DNA from: Sindora glabra
Lineage: Eukaryota > Streptophyta > Magnoliopsida > Fabales > Fabaceae
DNA: 64,000 bases
NCBI GenBank assembly: GCA_020226215.1
Contig: CM035235.1
Span: 54,961,511-55,025,510, forward strand
Direction: 5' to 3'
Below, one piece after another: positions 11,945 through 22,081 of this stretch. Under the pieces are notes generated by a model that was not told the DNA's origin, did not search any database, and saw only the letters and a program-made list of their open reading frames with translations. Every line of letters starts with the position of its first letter. Position 1 is the first letter of the stretch. Made by a program: the position numbers and the translations under genes.

Positions 11945-12544
11945 AAACTATTTTTTTGAGATATATATAAATAAAATATTCATGTTTTTGCTATATATTA
12001 TACACATTTTGCTATGACTTATTTATAAAGACATTTAGACCTTATTTCAATATTGTGTTAAGAATTACGAATTTTATTTAGCATTTTGAGTGGATGCTTC
12101 AACTCAATATGTAAAGATTTATATATGTTATTACAATTTATTATATAAATTTTATTAAGCATAATTATGTTATATATATTCTTATTGGATATTATATATG
12201 GTTAGCGAAGTATAAGTGTACGATATGTATTTCATTAATATCCGTATTGAATACTACATTTTATATTATTAGATATTTACAATCTATATTTATATGGATG
12301 AGTATAAGGATGCCATAATTTTTTTCAACTACATCTTATTAAAGTGACCACTATTATTAAATTATATGATTCAAGTAAGAGATTATTAGATTTTTTATTA
12401 TAGACCTATTAATTTAATAATAAACTAAGATGTAAGAGGTTAGGCCCAATATTAAAGTGATGGTGTAGTTTGGGCTCAATAGCAATTCAATCCAATTGTA
12501 TGATTATAGGTAATTTTCAATAATGAGTCTATCTACTAATATTA
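11945..12544 (+). other. Copia 3' non-coding region
   Basis: AT-rich sequence between the RNase H relic and the right LTR remnant. TTAGGCCCAATATTAAAG and GTTTGGGCTCAATAG are its only less AT-rich landmarks. No coding signal. Part of it could belong to a longer LTR than the one delimited here. Confidence 0.35.
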
Positions 12545-12845
12545 TAATATAAATAAAGATTGTTATTTTTAAACTCTAAGATTGATTTTGAATACTCTCC
12601 ATCAATATTAAAAACTCTTCCCAATTAAATTCTTATCTAAAATTGATAGAAGTAACAAATCTTTATTGAAATTAATAATCAAGATCGACCATAAAATATT
12701 TATAATTTACAACAAATTTAGATTCTATATTCATTGTTAAACGGACTCATCAAATAATAGTAAGTTATTTTATCCATATTTTATATTATTTTTTCATATG
12801 ATTTAATTTGAGATTATTGTTTCATAAAACATTGTTTTTATCAAT
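12545..12845 (+). repeat. Right LTR remnant of the copia element
   Basis: About 300 bp aligning with 2975-3266 (ATTGATAGAAGTAACAAATC, AAATTTAGATTCTATATTCAT, AAACATTGTTTTTATCA). The following bases TTATTATCGAGG faintly resemble the primer site, so a truncated second unit cannot be excluded. Confidence 0.5.
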
Positions 12846-12864
12846 TCTTATTATCGAGGATGTG

Positions 12865-12965
12865 TAGATGATCAAATTTTCAGAATTTCCATTTTGACAA
12901 TTATTAGTCATCTAAACAATTCCAAGATTTGAAACTTTTTGAAAAGTTGCACTTCTCATGTGAAC
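12865..12965. repeat. Direct repeat R2 flanking copia relic (pairs with 2870-2965)
   Basis: Right-hand partner of R1: shares TTTTGACAATTA and AGTTGCACTTC in the same order and orientation, just downstream of the right LTR remnant. Confidence 0.4.
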
Positions 12966-14019
12966 CAAACCACTTTTAAGGAAGTATAATTTGCAAGTTG
13001 TGGAACGTATAAAAAGGCATTTCTCCGATTTACAAAAATTTACATAATTCGAAACTTTTTTCTCGGCCTTTATATTTGTATAATGTATAAGAAGCATTTC
13101 TCTTTACAAAAATTTACGATGGATATCATAACTCTTATTCTCGCCATTAAGCTTAGGGGCATGTTTGTAAGAGAAAGGAAAAAAAAAAAGGAGTATTCCT
13201 ACGTCAGGCCTTGAAAAAATTACACATTTTTACAAAAAATTCAACATAAAAAATATAAAATAGTAACTTCTATATAAAATTTTACAATCTTTTATATAAA
13301 ACATTACAAATATGTACAAATTTTATATGAAAGAAATATACAAAAATCTATAACTTCGTCATTTAAAGTTATAATAATTTTTTAAAAAAAACCTCAAATT
13401 TTTTATGAAAAATTTGTAACATTTAATAAAAATTTATAAAATTTCTTATAACAAGTCGTCAGGAAAGAACCCAAAAGAATATATAAACTTAGTGAATTAT
13501 TTGGGTGGAAGTGGATTAGTACCTTGTAGATAACTTTTAAATCAAATCATGTGTGATTGGCGATTGCCGCATTATTCAATAATATCGATGAATTTAAAAA
13601 TTGGTTGAAAGTGGTATTTGGTATATTAACTAACCGAGAAAAAAGAAAACTCTATTTTAATGAGTTATTAACTTATTATATTGTTTGTAGATTTTCAATT
13701 TAAAACAAATTATCTCCCTTTTTTGATCAATTGGTAATTTATATTGTAAATTATATTTATTATATTACATATTTGATTTAGAATAAATATATAATACTAT
13801 AAAATATAATTAATTAAATTTTTAATAATTATATTTTTATTTTAAATATTTTAATTATATTAATATAATTTGATTCTAAAATAAATTTTAATTAGTTTAA
13901 TTCATATATTTATTAATATTAATATGTATTTTTATATAATTTCAAATGTATGAGTTAGATTAACATTGAATTTATAAATATTCTTAAAATAATCAGTTAA
14001 TGTAATAATTTTTAACTTT
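12966..14019. other. AT-rich spacer, no gene seen
   Basis: Only short chance open frames. ATTTTTACAAAAA/TACAAAAATTTA strings recur between 13080 and 13440. Nothing recognisable. Confidence 0.45.
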
Positions 14020-14826
14020 CTACTAACAACAATTAAGAAAAACTTATGATAAATAGAGCTTATATGATGTTAAAATGAAAATTGATGTATATAATATTGC
14101 AATGATATTTTTAAAAATAAGTGTAAATTATCACGTCAAGTAAAATAATAAATTGACGTTATAAACAATTATTTTCTAATAGGAGATAAAGGATTTGATA
14201 TAGCAAATTTATGATGATAGTTGTATATTAAATTGATATTAAATATAAATACCATGTGGGTTTTTAAATAATCATTGTCTAAAGGAGTACTTTGTGAAAT
14301 GTTAGATGTTGATTACACATGAAATCAATGTCTAAAAGAATTTCAACAATTAATTAATTATTGTATTGACGATATTATTAGAAATTATAAAGGAAATTTG
14401 TATTTTAGATATTGGTTGTAAGTAAAAATTGATGTCTAAGGGTTATCTACATCCAATTAATATTTATATTCGCAATGTTATTAAAAATTGTAAAAATTAT
14501 TTGCATTTCAACAGTCTTTTCATTTAACTTACATTTTGGCATTCATAAGGTTATTACTTATAATGCTAATTGTTTGAATAATTAATGTCAAAAAGGTTTG
14601 TCAATAGCATAACATGAAAAAAAAAATTAAAATGTTGGTGTATTAGTATTTTAATGTAAGAAGGCTCTTATTTTAGCGTTACGAAATAGAAAATAGGTAT
14701 AATGATTTAAGTTCCTTCCAACTCAAAAGTTCTCAATTATAAAAAATTAGTTGCCTATTGTATTAGTATTTTAGTGTATTTGTTGTACTATCAAGTTGTA
14801 TACCCTAATTTATGTAGATGATGTAT

Positions 14827-14831
14827 AATAG
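14827..14831. repeat. Target site duplication AATAG, left
   Basis: AATAG immediately before the left LTR. The identical 5 bp follow the right LTR at 23667-23671. Confidence 0.92.
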
Positions 14832-16398
14832 TATTACGTGTGAAATGGTTTATCAATTAGCGCAAGTGCACACTATCATAAACAAGTAATAAAGTGATGA
14901 GTAAGTATTGTTCCCACGAGGATTGTTTCACTAAGTACCAAAATTAATAACCTTAATACTATTTGGCAAATCAATTAGTTGGTAATGAAGCGAGTAAATA
15001 AAGATTGATGCAAAAAATGTTTAAAATAAATATGAATGCAATTGGAGTAAAGATGAATATGAATAAAAGACCTAGGGATCAGACTTCACTTAACAACTTC
15101 GGATTGAATCATCTATCTACACTAATCCAATTTTGCTCCCTTGATTGATAGTCGAGTTTCCTTAAATTAATTACTAGCCTCTTCCAAGGTCAAGTAATTC
15201 TATAATTAATTGCCAATTCACTATATTCCTATGTGAATTGCAACAACTAATCATGCATTAGGATTTATGGAACTCATTAAGACTACATAAACCATATGAA
15301 TATATTCCTATTTCATATGCAATTTACGGTTTTAATTATAGGTTCCATACATATATATCTCCTTCCGGTCTCAACACACATATTGAGTTCATTCAAAAGA
15401 TGGCCAATCAATTGAAATCATTAAGAGCAATAATTAAAACTCAATCTAGGAAATAAAATCAAAATTAGTTTCAATAGACTAGAATTCAATCCGTTATTAT
15501 CAAGTTACGCCATCACCCTAGGAAGATGAGAAATTAGAACATAATGAAATTAAAAACAAACTCAAAATAAAATAGAAACAACATCACATTCATGATACAA
15601 ACATAAAATACAATTACAAATGCATAAAAATAGAAATACTATCCATCCATTAGGAGGTAGAACCTTCCATGTAGGAGGTAAAATCTTCCATGTAGGAGGC
15701 ATACTAGAACTAAAAATGCATAAACTAAACTACTATCTACAATGCATGAATGAATGAATGCTTGGATGCTTGAATGCTCTCCACTACCACCTATTTATAG
15801 GTGAATGAGTCAGCTGCAAGTCATGAATCTTGACCACCAACTACCAATCACATGCTTCATCTACCATTCATGGTCTCCAACTACCCTTTTTGATTTTCGC
15901 AGCAACCATTCTTCTAACTTGTTAGTAATTTTTGACCACCAGAATGGCAGATTTACGTTTTCTTATCACCATAGGAGTTGTAGGGCCGGATCTTATCTTC
16001 AAAATGCATATAAAGAACTCCTAATTCGGACATTTCTAGCTCAGGTTATGATCAGATTAGTAGCCATATGTCAAATTCCGCCAGAACCACTGTTTCATCT
16101 TCCAAGCAGAATTTGAGATCCTTAGGTCCCGAACTGGGCTTTCCTTAAACATGAAAGTTGTAGGGCTTCTTCTTAGCTTTCCATCCATATAAAGAACAGC
16201 CCAATCGGACATCTAGAACTCCAGATATGGCCTAAATACTGAAACAGGATTAAAATACAGCATTATTTAAAATATTTGATTTCATTTCAAATTCAAGACT
16301 CATTCACAAAATGCAACTAAATTTATTAAATTTAACAAGATAACATCCAAAAATACATCATATAAGGAAAAATAAATATGTAAATATTTTACGTATCA
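14832..16398 (-). repeat. 3' LTR of the gypsy element
   Basis: 1567 bp. On the plus strand it runs TATTACGTGTGAAATGG ... ATATTTTACGTATCA; the partner starts TGTTACGTG, so one end base has changed (TG to TA). It contains short near-tandem CTTCCATGTAGGAGG units around 15664-15700 and is about 98-99% identical to 22082-23666 outside two small indels. Confidence 0.92.
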
Positions 16399-16410
16399 AA
16401 TTCCCCCACA
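16399..16410 (-). other. Polypurine tract of the gypsy element
   Basis: Minus strand TGTGGGGGAATT directly abutting the 3' LTR (which begins TGATACGTAAAA on that strand). It is the plus-strand DNA primer during reverse transcription. Confidence 0.85.
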
Positions 16411-17845
16411 CTTAGCTTTTGGACGTCCTCGGACAAACACAAAACAAAAGAAAACTAATACTAATACTAATCTACCCATGAGATAAAAAGTATAAAAACA
16501 TAAGAAAGATAATTAAAGTACAAAGATATCATAGCATTCATGAATTAACAAATCTTGACATATAAAATTAAAAAGGAATTGCAACTTCATTTGAGTAGGA
16601 TTGAATCAGAATCACTGCAACTCTTCCTCTTTCAAGTGTTTATGGGCAAGTGTTTCACTCAAATTCATCCTATCAAAGATTGCACTACCATAGGCTTGTA
16701 TAAATTTTCAATTTCTACTACCTGATTTACATGCACACTTCAAATCAAAAGGTCTTATTAAGGGTTGTAATGAGGCTAAGGTAAAGGAAAGATAAAACAG
16801 GGATATGAAAGGCTGAAGTAAGGAGAGAAATTAATAGAGCAATTAAAACATAGGTAATCTCTAAATAATTTTATCTCAACATAACAACCCACGATTCAAA
16901 TTCAAGTACACATCAATTTCTCTCTTCTTTTTTTTTCTTTTTTTTTTCTTTCTTCTTCTTCTTTTTTTTTTTGAAAGAAGACCCTTGCAACTTTGAAGTT
17001 AATAATACATATTCCCCCACACTTTGTCAAAAACCCATTGTTCAAAGATTCAAATGCTCTACTAATCCCTAGGGTTAAGTAAAGACAATTGATATTTCAT
17101 TAAATAACATATTAATGGGTTAAAGCAAAGAAACGATTAATCAGGTTCAAAGGGGTTTATCAATGGTAAAACTGCAAGGTTGGCTATTTGGTTCTAACTG
17201 AGAAAAAAAATGCCTTTATCATATCTGAGTATGCATGTAAATTGTAATCTCAACCAGATTTTATGCAAGTTCTAGAGTGACAACTTAACAGGTGAATATC
17301 ACACATAAGAAATATAATACTGATTCAACAAGTAGGCTCAAAATCTCACGGTTAAAGGTTTCCAACTCAATCCAACTCAAAATCCATTACCAAACCCATC
17401 AATTCTAAGAAGTAAGAAAGTTGTTCAATCATGTTATGAAATCTTTTAAAATTATTGAAAAAAACTAATAAGCAGGAAAATATATTTTTTTATTTTTTTT
17501 AGGATGCGTATCAAGAGCAAAAAGCTCTTTACTAGGTCGTATCAAGAGCAGAAAATAACTCTTTACTCGGCCATCCCCCTTTTTTTTATAATAAATCTCA
17601 TGGTTCTGCTACCAAAAAAAAATCCTAAAAAGTAAAATTTTTTTTTAATAATAATTTTTCCCCCCACACTTAATGTAGACATTATCCCCAATGTCTTCAG
17701 CAGATTAGCAAAAAGGGTTTATTAAAAGAAATGCATAAGCAACTCACACATAAAAGAAATTTTAGGAGTAAAACCATAAGAGTAAAGAAAGTTACAACCG
17801 GAGAGTAGTGTCGGGCTCATGCTTCTGATTGCTGGTTGGAGATTG
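16411..17845 (-). other. 3' non-coding region of the gypsy element
   Basis: No ORF. It holds a pyrimidine tract on the plus strand (16917-16974), a near-tandem duplication of CGTATCAAGAGCA...CTCTTTACT (about 17506-17571), and two further polypurine-like sites: CCCCCACACTTTG at 17014-17026 and CCCCCCACACTTAATG at 17659-17675 (plus strand), matching the genuine tract at 16403. Confidence 0.6.
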
Positions 17846-18532
17846 CTAATCTATCTTTTTCACTGATGGATTTGGTTTAGGTTTATAGCCTTGTAGTTGG
17901 TCAATCAGCTGATCAGTAGTTGAGACAGACATTATGGCACGGCGAGTCGCTTGGGTTATCAATCCCTGTTCCACAGCTTGATCTAAAAAAGACAGCAAAC
18001 TATCATAAAAATCATTAACATTTAATAAACCTACTGGCTTCTGATGAAAGTTCAAGTTAATCCAATATGTAATGCTGGAAATTCCATCTAATGCTTCTAA
18101 ACCACCAGGTAAAGCAATAAAGGCTTCAGCACAGTAAAGCATGCATCCAATTCGTTCAGGCAAGTTTGAAACCTTTAATGTTTTACCGATGGCGTATTTC
18201 TTATCATCTAAACCATTTACAAGGATACTCAGTATTTTTCTTCCTCTGATGTAGGCAGAAAATGCTGCACTTCCTTTTAAGCTATGAAGCCCTCCTTCAT
18301 ACACACAAGCAATCTTTTTAGCAGCTAATGCATGACCAAGTTCAGTTGCTGCTATAAGAAATTCTACATTCTTTCCAGCATAAGATTCACCAAAAACACA
18401 TATAAATTTAAATCTACATTTTGATGATTTCTCAACCTCTTCCTTTTTTTTACTCTCGCCTTCAAACATTTTTGCAAAGTGTGATTGCTGAAATGCATTC
18501 TTATAATACAAAAGCAGAAACAAAGAAATCAT
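17846..18532 (-). CDS. LOG-like (cytokinin riboside 5'-monophosphate phosphoribohydrolase family) protein encoded inside a retrotransposon
   Basis: LOG enzymes release free-base cytokinins from their riboside monophosphates in plant cells. The ORF has 228 codons. The family homology begins after Met-22 (18469; MFEGESKKKEE), the likelier start, giving about 207 residues, close to the usual LOG length. Landmarks: KFICVFGESYAGK (family: ICVFCGSSxGK), ACVYEGGLHSLKG (family: VYGGGxxGLMG), AEAFIALPGGLEALDGI (family: DAFIALPGGYGTLEEL), KPVGLLNVNDFYDSLLSFLD (close to consensus). The nucleotide-binding/catalytic PGGxGTxxE motif is thus degraded (G to E, T to A, and E-E to D-G), so normal activity is doubtful. 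Host LOG genes have several introns, and this copy has none, which points to capture from an mRNA. It lies where env-like ORFs sit in related elements. There is no stop or frameshift, unlike gag-pro. Confidence 0.85.
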   Translation of the reverse strand: MISLFLLLYYKNAFQQSHFAKMFEGESKKKEEVEKSSKCRFKFICVFGESYAGKNVEFLIAATELGHALAAKKIACVYEGGLHSLKGSAAFSAYIRGRKILSILVNGLDDKKYAIGKTLKVSNLPERIGCMLYCAEAFIALPGGLEALDGISSITYWINLNFHQKPVGLLNVNDFYDSLLSFLDQAVEQGLITQATRRAIMSVSTTDQLIDQLQGYKPKPNPSVKKID

Positions 18533-18768
18533 ACAAATCAGATAATATCAGAAAAAGAAAAAAAAATGCTGTGTAAAACTGACAAGTGTAATAATGGCAT
18601 GAACAAAGCAGAATACGGAATGTAAAGAAAGTAAAAAAGATGCTTAAAAGGCAAACTTAAAAAGAAGAGAAAGGTACAAAAAGTAAAAAAAAACAGCTGT
18701 AAAGATAAAAAGATAAAGGAAAAGTAAAGCAGACAAACATATGTACAGTAGTTGTGATTGTGGCTCAC
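18495..18768 (-). other. Intron-like spacer between the Cys-motif ORF and the LOG-like ORF
   Basis: On the minus strand a GTGAGC donor-like site (18768-18763) is followed by a strongly pyrimidine-rich stretch and a TGCATTTCAG acceptor-like site ending at about 18495, just upstream of Met-22 of the LOG-like ORF. The open frame here (18538-18768) is only low-complexity Phe/Leu. If spliced, the transcript would bring the LOG-like start closer to the 5' end. This is inference from splice consensus only. Confidence 0.3.
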
Positions 18769-18810
18769 ATCTTCCTCTGATTTTTCGTTCAGTAACGGCT
18801 TAAACGGCTT

Positions 18811-19359
18811 CTATGAGCCGAGGATTTGCTTCCCATCCAATTTTCTTATAAACTGGCAAACAAGATCTTTTACAGTCAGATCCCCAAGACTATAGCGCTC
18901 CTTTTCTGTATTGAATAAGTTCATTAAATCAAGAAGAACAACATGAACATCTCCGCTAGGATGCATCTTAAGAGTCTGAATGATATTATCCAATGACTCT
19001 TTACTCAGTCCATCCTTTATGAATCGGATTTTGTCCTCTCGATTTACTGAAATCATTCCTTTATTCCTACAAAGCGTATTACAATTCCACCTTGCACACT
19101 TATGACAGACTCTCATTCTTTTAACTCTTCTCTTTTTAGAGTAAGAACTTCTTCCCATACCTGGCAGACGTTTAACAAATGATTCATTAAACTCACCTGC
19201 TAAACGTACCTTAGCTTCAATAATTCAGCGTATGTCCTCAGGAAGACCCAAACGCTTAAATGCCTTCATTCTTTCAAGTCGACAGTTGTAGATTTTCCTA
19301 AGCACATCTTTGGGAAGAGTAGGGAATCTGCTTTTAAGCTTTACAAGGGATTCCTCCAT
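18811..19359 (-). pseudogene. Unidentified basic, Cys-motif ORF in the retrotransposon, one in-frame stop
   Basis: A 182-codon reading frame starting MEESLVKLKSRFPTLPKD at 19359, interrupted by TGA at 19227-19225, then open to 18811. The downstream part alone starts at Met 19158. Visible features: Lys/Arg-rich stretch KKRRVKRMR followed by CHKCARWNCNTLC (CX2CX4CX3C, possibly metal-binding), then REDKIRFIKDGLSKESLDNI and a C-terminal 'VHVVLLDLMNLF' helix-like segment. The basic run could be a nuclear localisation or nucleic-acid-binding signal. I do not recognise the family. It starts about 160 bp beyond the gag-pro stop and precedes the LOG-like ORF, so both may be accessory genes of this element family. 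Its codon use and G+C resemble gag-pro. Confidence 0.55.
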
Positions 19360-19442
19360 GATGCGAATGATGAAAACTGAAATTGTGAGTGAAAAATATT
19401 GTGCGATGTGTGCTTAAATAAGAAAAGAAATGAGAAGAGAAA

Positions 19443-19472
19443 GAAATCTTGGGTTACCTCCCAAGTAGCCGC
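19443..19472 (-). other. Conserved 3' post-coding motif of gypsy elements
   Basis: Minus strand GGGAGGTAACCCAAG preceded by AAGAGCGGCTACTT. A very similar GGGAGGCAACCC string follows the pol coding region in many plant Athila/Tat-type elements. Here it follows protease directly, which marks where pol is missing. Confidence 0.55.
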
Positions 19473-19516
19473 TCTTCTTTAACGTCTTTAGCTAGACAAA
19501 GTCCTAACCTATTGCT

Positions 19517-21946
19517 TTATTTCCTCTTTTTTTTTCTTTTTCTTTTATACTTACCAACTGGCTCCTCGAGCGTGATGACAGTCTTGATAGTCTTTAATGC
19601 ACTGTCATTGTATTCTTTCAATCTTTGCCCGTGGTTTACCTCAAGGTAATTAATCTGCTTCAGGATTTTAGGATCAGTAAACTTTGATGCATCAACCATT
19701 CCTACCACTAATGGCTCTTCTGTGCAAGTTTCATGCATTACATCTTTCATGCAATTGGTCAATGTGTCTACTCTGTAACAGATATTATCTTCATATGGAA
19801 AAGCTTTAAAAATATTGAAAGATACTTGATCAATTTGAACCTGTAAAGTTAGCTTGCCCTTCTGCACACCAATTTGAGCTCGTCCAGTTGCTAGAAATGG
19901 TCTCCCAAGAATAATAGGAATTTCTTGGTCTTCTTCTATGTCAAGCACTATGAAATCTGCTGGGAAGATGAATTTATCAACTTTTACTAGCACGTCTTCA
20001 AGGATTCCACGTGGATGCTTTATTGAACGATCTGCTAGCTGCAGTGACACGGTAGTTGGTTTCACTTCTCCCAATCCCAGCTTCTTGTAGACGGATAATG
20101 GCATCAAATTCACACTTGCACCAAGGTCACATAAGGCTTTTTCGAATTCACACTCTCCAATGGTACAGGGTATGCAGAAACTCCCAGGATCTTTAAGCTT
20201 TGGCGGTAGTTTCTTTTGGAGAATCGCACTGTACTTTTCAGTTAAGGCCACTGTTTCAAAATCCTCCAGTTTGCGTTTCTTTGATAAAATCTCCTTCATA
20301 AATTTTGCATAACTGGGCATTTGGGCTAAAGTTTCAGCAAATGGGATGTTGATATGCAACTTCTTAAACACCTCCAGGAACTTGCTAAACTGCTCGTCTA
20401 GCTTAGCCTTCACCAATCTTTGAGGAAATGGAACTGGTGGAACATATGGTGGAGAATTATCTGGAAAAGTCATTCTTCTTAGAATCACCTCATCTTCTTT
20501 TTGAGCTTCTTCGTCTTTCTTCCTTGATTCTGGCTCATTTAACTGCTTCCCACTTCTTAATGAAACAGCCATTACGTGCTCTCTAGGATTTCTTTCAGTG
20601 TCACTGGGTAGAGTGCCTGGTTGTCTGGAATTCAGCATACTTGCAATTTGGCCCATTTGCACCTCCAGATTTTTGAGTGAGGTTGCTTGAGTTTGCATGA
20701 TTGCTTCATGATTCTTGAGTGTAGCTTCTGTTCTGGCCATGAATTGAGAAGTATTCATGGTTAGTTGAGCCAATGCTTCTTCTAAATTCGCCTTTGGTTG
20801 TGGTGGTGATTGCTGAATTTGCTGTTGATAATTCCCTTGAGGTTTGAACACATTTTGATTATTCCTCCACCCTAAATTAGGGTGGTTTCTCCATCCTGGA
20901 TTGTATGTGTTTGAGAAAGGATCATTTTGATAATTTTGATTTTCCACATAGTTGGCTTGTTCAAGTTGAGAAGGAATGAATGGATTGCCTTCTTGACATT
21001 GTGTGCTCATGTGAGGACCTCCACATAAATCACAAGCATCTACAGGAGTTCTGATTGCATTTGCTTAAGTTGTTAATGAGCTCACTTGCTTGGATATAGA
21101 GGCAACTTGGGAAGATAAAGTGGTTAGAATGTCTAACTCATGGATTCCAAGTGCTTTCTTTGAAGTGTTGCGTTCAGAAAGCCATTAGTAAGCATTTGCT
21201 GCCATCTCTTCCAACAGCTCCATAGCAGCTTCTATGCTTTTTCCCATTAATGATCCACCAACTGCAGCATCTACAAGTGTTCTGGTAGCATTAGACAATC
21301 CATTGTAGAAAGTCTGCAACTGTAGCCAATCTGGTAGCCCGTGATGAGGACATCTTCTTAGCAGCTCCTTGTATCTTTCCCATGCTTCATAAAGGCTTTC
21401 CATGTCATGCTGGGTGAATGAAGCAATCTCATTTCTCATCTTTGCAGTTTTAGCTGGAGGAAAGAATTTTGCTAAAAATTTTTGTGTCAATATGTTCCAT
21501 GTAGTGATGCTTCCCACTGGTAAAGAGTGTAACCAGCTTTTAGCCTTATCCCTAAGTGAGAAAGGGAAAAGTCGTAACCTTATGGCATCATCAGAAACGC
21601 CATTATGTTTGAATGTATCACAGATTTCTAGAAAGCTGGCTATATGTGCATTCGGATCTTCTGTTGGAGAACCTCCAAACTGATTTGCTTGCACCATTTG
21701 AATTATGGCTGGCTTGATCTCAAAGTTGTTGGCTGGTATAGGCGGTCTCCTGATCCCAGAAATGGTGTCCATGACTATTGGTGTGGCATAGTCACGGAGT
21801 GCTTTGGTGTCTGCTTATTCTCTCAAATCTGCCATTGCTTCACCTTGATCTACAGTTGACTGCTTCTGTATCTTTCGATTCCTTCGACAAGTTTTTTCGA
21901 TCTTAAAATCAAATAGCAGTGGCTCAGCAACTTTCGATCTGGTCAT
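19517..21946 (-). pseudogene. Gypsy gag-protease, one frame with three in-frame UAA codons
   Basis: A single 809-codon frame from the ATG at 21946 (MTRSKVAEPLLFD) to 19517. Gag capsid-type domain about residues 75-250 (EDPNAHIASFLEICDTF, RLRLFPFSLRDKAKSWL, KFLAKFFPPAKTAK). CCHC-like knuckle CDLCGGPHMSTQC at about 305-317. Gln/Asn-rich stretch with NTYNPGWRNH. Pepsin-type retroviral protease with CDLGASVNLMPLSVY at about 606-620 and IILGRPFLATGRA further on. DLGAS instead of D(T/S)GAS is common in this group. Three stops lie in frame, 21817-21815, 21187-21185 and 21067-21065, each TAA where relatives have a glutamine codon. The protease half (21010-19517) is uninterrupted. The frame ends in a Lys/Arg tail, YKRKRKKKRK, with no RT behind it. 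Confidence 0.88.
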
Positions 21947-22056
21947 ACACTACGACAAACCTGAAAAAAGAAAAGAAACACCAAAGAAAGAAAAAAAATG
22001 TAAAACAAAAACCAAATTAGGATTAAGATTATTTGGTATTGATATTAATGATAACA

Positions 22057-22075
22057 ATCCCCGGCAACGGCGCCA
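22057..22075 (-). other. Primer-binding site complementary to tRNA-Asp
   Basis: Minus strand TGGCGCCGTTGCCGGGGAT, complementary to the 3' end of plant tRNA-Asp including CCA, a few bases inside the 5' LTR. It primes minus-strand cDNA synthesis and fixes the element's orientation. Confidence 0.93.
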
Positions 22076-22081
22076 AAAACT

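Larger units (their letters stand above)
2975..12845 (+). mobile_element. Degenerate Ty1-copia LTR retrotransposon (plus strand)
   Basis: An old copia element: left LTR remnant about 2975-3266, iMet-type primer site at 3268-3280, leader, gag, protease, integrase, reverse transcriptase, RNase H in copia order, and a right LTR remnant about 12545-12845. The LTR remnants align from 'AACTCTAAGATTG/AATCTTAAAATTA' through 'GATAGAAGTAACAAA(C/T)CTTTATTG' to 'TTTTTAT(T/C)A'. All domains carry many stops and frameshifts, so it is dead. It is enlarged by an internal tandem duplication and by a solo LTR at 6032-7650. Outer LTR borders are approximate. Confidence 0.7.

Noticed and set aside
15805..16116. 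103-codon plus-strand ORF, repeated at 23072-23383
   Set aside because: It lies in the two LTRs antisense to the element. It is present twice only because the LTRs are copies, and it shows no domain.
18538..18768. Phe/Leu-rich 76-codon ORF
   Set aside because: Low-complexity translation of a pyrimidine tract between two better-supported ORFs; more likely spacer or intron.
21402..21859. Plus-strand ORFs over gag
   Set aside because: Antisense shadows of the gag frame.
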